Source of the DNA: a virus
DNA: 22,489 bases
Strand: one strand, 5' to 3'
IMG/VR virus record: IMGVR_UViG_3300040787_000021
Coordinates: 1 to 22,489 of that record
How positions within the stretch are numbered: the stretch's first letter is position 1; each line of letters begins with the position of its first letter. The notes under the pieces are model-generated. The model had not been told where the DNA came from and made no database searches. It worked only from the letters and a program-made list of their open reading frames with translations. This document shows, in pieces, positions 20,569 through 22,489 of this stretch. The translations under genes and the position numbers were made by a program.

Positions 20569-21545
20569 TCTTTTTGGAAGTAAGTCCTGAACCCATCTAA
20601 TTCTGTCACGAGGGAATCTCTCAATGCGGATGCATAAGCCGGGTCTGCTCCTGAATTCCCGTAATTACCCAGCGAACCCCCAGATGGTGTATATTTTTCT
20701 ATGGAACTATCATAAAAATAATTGTCAAACTCTTCACGAGACAGCCTATCTCCAAGCGCTCGACGCACCTTATTAACCTCAACTAAACCAGTACCTTCAG
20801 GGTCTAGTTTTTCAAAAGCTTCGTCAAATTCTTTACTGAATTCTTCTTTTGATTTTATCGGAGGCCGCGATCGCATTTCATAAGCTTCCCCTAATTCATC
20901 TTTTGTGCCCTGCATAGGGCTAGTATAGTGTTCAATAGTGGCTTCTACACTTTCTCTCGGCAAATTTTTGGTGTATAGCTTAGACACATCGTCGATTTCA
21001 ACATCTTGTGTACCACCTTCATTGCCTGAAACCTTTATCGTTTTACCGTTATTTTTATAAGTTCCAGCAGGAACTTCAAAAAAATCTTTATCTCTATCAT
21101 TAAAAGCATCTAATTCACTTTTAACCCGATTGGCTTTCGCAAGATCCCGCCAACTCGGTTCTTGTTTAGCTTCTGGTTTTTGATTTTTTGTATTCTGCGG
21201 CTTAACTGCTTTCTTTGGAGTAGATTTTTTCTTTGCAGTAGTTTTCGGCTTAGCTTTCTTGCCGTTTTTCTGGTTTTTCAAAAACTCACCAAAATTCTTC
21301 GCTTCACCTTTTACAGCTTTTTTACAAGCATAGTTTTTACTAATACAGCTACCACCGCAAGGGTAGCCTTTCTTACAGCTTCTCTGCTTTCCCCCTTTAG
21401 CAAACTCCAATATTTGAATTGGCAAATTCGACCAAACAAAAAAATTTGCGCTTTCACTGAACTCTAGAGATGATATTTCTTCCTCAAACTCTACTTCAGC
21501 TTCAGTATATTCACTAAGATTGGAGAACAGTGTTGTAATAGTCAT
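20565..21545 (-). CDS. head-region protein with a cyanobacterial Cys motif and a winged-helix-like C-terminus
   Basis: A 326-residue protein with three parts. Residues 57-74 form a Cys motif, C-x5-C-x3-C-x6-C (SCKKGYPCGGSCISKNYAC), which I recognise from head-morphogenesis or related proteins of cyanobacterial phages. A Lys/Pro/Ala-rich linker at about 85-130 is probably disordered and may bind DNA. The C-terminal 100 residues (KEEFSKEFDEAFEKLDPEGT ... VNKVRRALGDRLSREEFDNY ... DSLVTELDGFRTYFQK) resemble a conserved cyanobacterial wing-helix-like domain. It is not an EF-hand (see rejected items). The start overlaps the end of the preceding gene by four bases. The position before the protease fits a minor head protein, but no SPP1 gp7 or Mu F domain is visible, so the role stays open. 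Confidence 0.5.
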   Translation of the reverse strand: MTITTLFSNLSEYTEAEVEFEEEISSLEFSESANFFVWSNLPIQILEFAKGGKQRSCKKGYPCGGSCISKNYACKKAVKGEAKNFGEFLKNQKNGKKAKPKTTAKKKSTPKKAVKPQNTKNQKPEAKQEPSWRDLAKANRVKSELDAFNDRDKDFFEVPAGTYKNNGKTIKVSGNEGGTQDVEIDDVSKLYTKNLPRESVEATIEHYTSPMQGTKDELGEAYEMRSRPPIKSKEEFSKEFDEAFEKLDPEGTGLVEVNKVRRALGDRLSREEFDNYFYDSSIEKYTPSGGSLGNYGNSGADPAYASALRDSLVTELDGFRTYFQKD

Positions 21546-21820
21546 TTAATTGGCAAGTAATTGAGTACAAAATCATCGCCACTCGATTTTAATTCATAAT
21601 TAAATTTTCCATACTCGCTATCTTTATCAATAAAAATACCGGAAGAGACTGTACCAGGTTTTGGCTCATCATCTTCAATCACGTCTTGAGCTTTATCAGT
21701 GTAAATCGTATTAATTAAAGTTAGCAAACCGGCTTTTCGGAATTCTGTTTGCTTGTCGGGTTCAAGCTGGTCGTAAAATTCTTTATATTGTTCTGGACTA
21801 GCGTTTTCGGGTAATTTCAT
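21542..21820 (-). CDS. hypothetical protein (92 residues)
   Basis: A short, acidic protein beginning MKLPENASPEQYKEFYDQLE, with a helical first half and a beta-like second half (GIFIDKDSEYGKFNYELKSS, then DDFVLNYLPIK). No family is recognised. It overlaps the next gene by four bases and follows the partial gene at the window edge by 20 bases. Both features argue for an actual gene in the head-region transcript. A small chaperone or linker role is possible but not supported. Confidence 0.5.
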   Translation of the reverse strand: MKLPENASPEQYKEFYDQLEPDKQTEFRKAGLLTLINTIYTDKAQDVIEDDEPKPGTVSSGIFIDKDSEYGKFNYELKSSGDDFVLNYLPIK

Positions 21821-21840
21821 TATTTAACTACGCTCCTAAA

Positions 21841-22489
21841 CTAACAAATTTCAGCCTTAAAGATATTTTTAATATCTTTGATACTATCCGGAATATTTAT
21901 CTTAAATCCCCCAGGAGATTCTCGCGATATCTCGCCAATCTTACCAAGATACTCGTCGATAAGCGGTTCATTATAGAAATTATTCTGTAGGTCGTTAACT
22001 TCTTCCAAACTTACCTTTAATTTAGACCATAGCTCAGCCGTTTTACCATACAATCGCTGATAATCGCTATCTGTCAAAGATTTATTGCCAACCTCTCGTA
22101 TAGCCTCATTAATTTCTTTCACTGTATTCCTATATCGATTAATAGCTGCGACCGCTGATTTATCCTGCTGAAATTCTTTCGATGAATTATTTAAAACTCG
22201 TTTTGATAAATTAATAAATTCAGCTTCGTCATTTATAGGTATAGTTTTTACCGACTTGTCAGAAGTTGTTTTTACGCTTAATTTTCTCGACCCTTCAGAA
22301 TTAACTTCGTCAATTATTTTGCGTAGCACATCTACTTTAGCAGCGGCATTCTTTTTATTAGAAATTCCTCTCTCAAATTGCAAAGAATTAATTACAGAAA
22401 GAGCGGTCGCGTCGTTTTTGTATTTACGTTTTAATTTATCAACTGTGGCATCGTAAGCATTTTTTGTTGACAAATTAAGTAACTTCAAT
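21841..22489 (-). CDS. head-region protein, incomplete at its 5' end, unknown family
   Basis: At least 215 residues are visible; the frame is open to the window edge, and the only start-like codon there is a TTG one base from the edge, so the true start is probably outside. The protein is highly helical and charged (AAAKVDVLRKIIDEVNSEG, NRYRNTVKEINEAIREVGN, LWSKLKVSLEEVNDLQNNFY), with regularly spaced hydrophobic residues that suggest coiled-coil or helical-bundle packing. A cysteine is the final residue. It opens the visible minus-strand series, upstream of the two other head-region genes. No portal, gpF or terminase motif is visible in this part. Confidence 0.45.
   Translation of the reverse strand, partial: LKLLNLSTKNAYDATVDKLKRKYKNDATALSVINSLQFERGISNKKNAAAKVDVLRKIIDEVNSEGSRKLSVKTTSDKSVKTIPINDEAEFINLSKRVLNNSSKEFQQDKSAVAAINRYRNTVKEINEAIREVGNKSLTDSDYQRLYGKTAELWSKLKVSLEEVNDLQNNFYNEPLIDEYLGKIGEISRESPGGFKINIPDSIKDIKNIFKAEIC

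Noticed and set aside
20718-20853. EF-hand calcium site in the 326-residue protein (DPEGTGLVEVNK)
   Set aside because: The loop has Asp at position 1 and Gly at 6, but position 12 is Lys instead of Glu or Asp and the flanking helices suit a winged-helix-like domain better.
21162-21467. Plus-strand hydrophobic frame opposite the 326-residue gene
   Set aside because: Its Phe/Leu-rich sequence is the antisense of the Lys-rich linker, an expected artefact.
1-22489. CRISPR array or tRNA genes
   Set aside because: No regularly spaced direct repeats with spacers and no cloverleaf or T-arm consensus were found on either strand.

Overview
The window looks like part of a tailed-phage or prophage genome of a cyanobacterium, probably a filamentous Nostocales host. 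The head genes are of the Mu-like type: a Mu I-type protease/scaffold, a capsid cement protein, a major capsid protein, and gp36-like and gp37-like connector and tail-terminator proteins. The cyanobacterial assignment rests on seven perfect HIP1 octamers (GCGATCGC), on a Cys-rich CISK-type motif that I associate with cyanobacterial phage head proteins, and on a cyanobacterial-type methyltransferase. No terminase, portal, integrase, transposase or replication gene lies in the window, so I cannot tell a free phage from a prophage, or whether it transposes.

Layout. From the right edge to about 7.6 kb, almost everything is on the minus strand in one long, tightly packed or overlapping series: three head-region proteins (22.5-20.6 kb), protease/scaffold, decoration protein, major capsid protein, a small linker-like protein, gp36-like, gp37-like, a tail-tube candidate, an unidentified protein, three fibre-like proteins, a gap with strong palindromes (12.6-12.9 kb), two small unknowns, a triple zinc-ribbon-like protein, a large hub-like protein, a 56-residue protein and a SAM methyltransferase. 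One small XRE-type regulator (20.3-20.6 kb) sits inside this series on the plus strand. From 1.6 to 7.6 kb the genes run on the plus strand: a two-HTH DNA-binding protein, a large beta-rich protein, a LuxR-type HTH gene broken by one base, a tail-fibre-like protein, a ferritin-like diiron protein with a full set of metal-ligand candidates, and a large AT-rich unknown. The two series converge and overlap by 23 bases at 7565-7587. At the left end a minus-strand cassette encodes an endolysin (peptidoglycan-binding domain plus C39-like peptidase), a holin-like membrane protein and an FHA-domain protein.

How the parts fit. The minus-strand series would make the capsid, connector, tail and host-contact proteins. 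The plus-strand series probably adds large surface or receptor-contact proteins. The left cassette would lyse the cell. Three DNA-binding genes (1619-2113, the broken 4158-4389 gene, and 20323-20568) lie at or near places where transcription direction changes or within structural operons. They are candidates for late-gene control.

The most unusual points are the diiron ferritin-like gene inside a fibre operon, the frameshifted LuxR HTH, the XRE-like helix-turn-helix inside the scaffold protein next to a separate XRE gene with paired repeats, the structured 12.65-12.85 kb gap, the FHA protein coupled to the lysis genes, and the lack of any tape-measure gene between the tail-tube and hub candidates. 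No stretch above 300 bases lacks a gene; the longest gap is 12625-12903.
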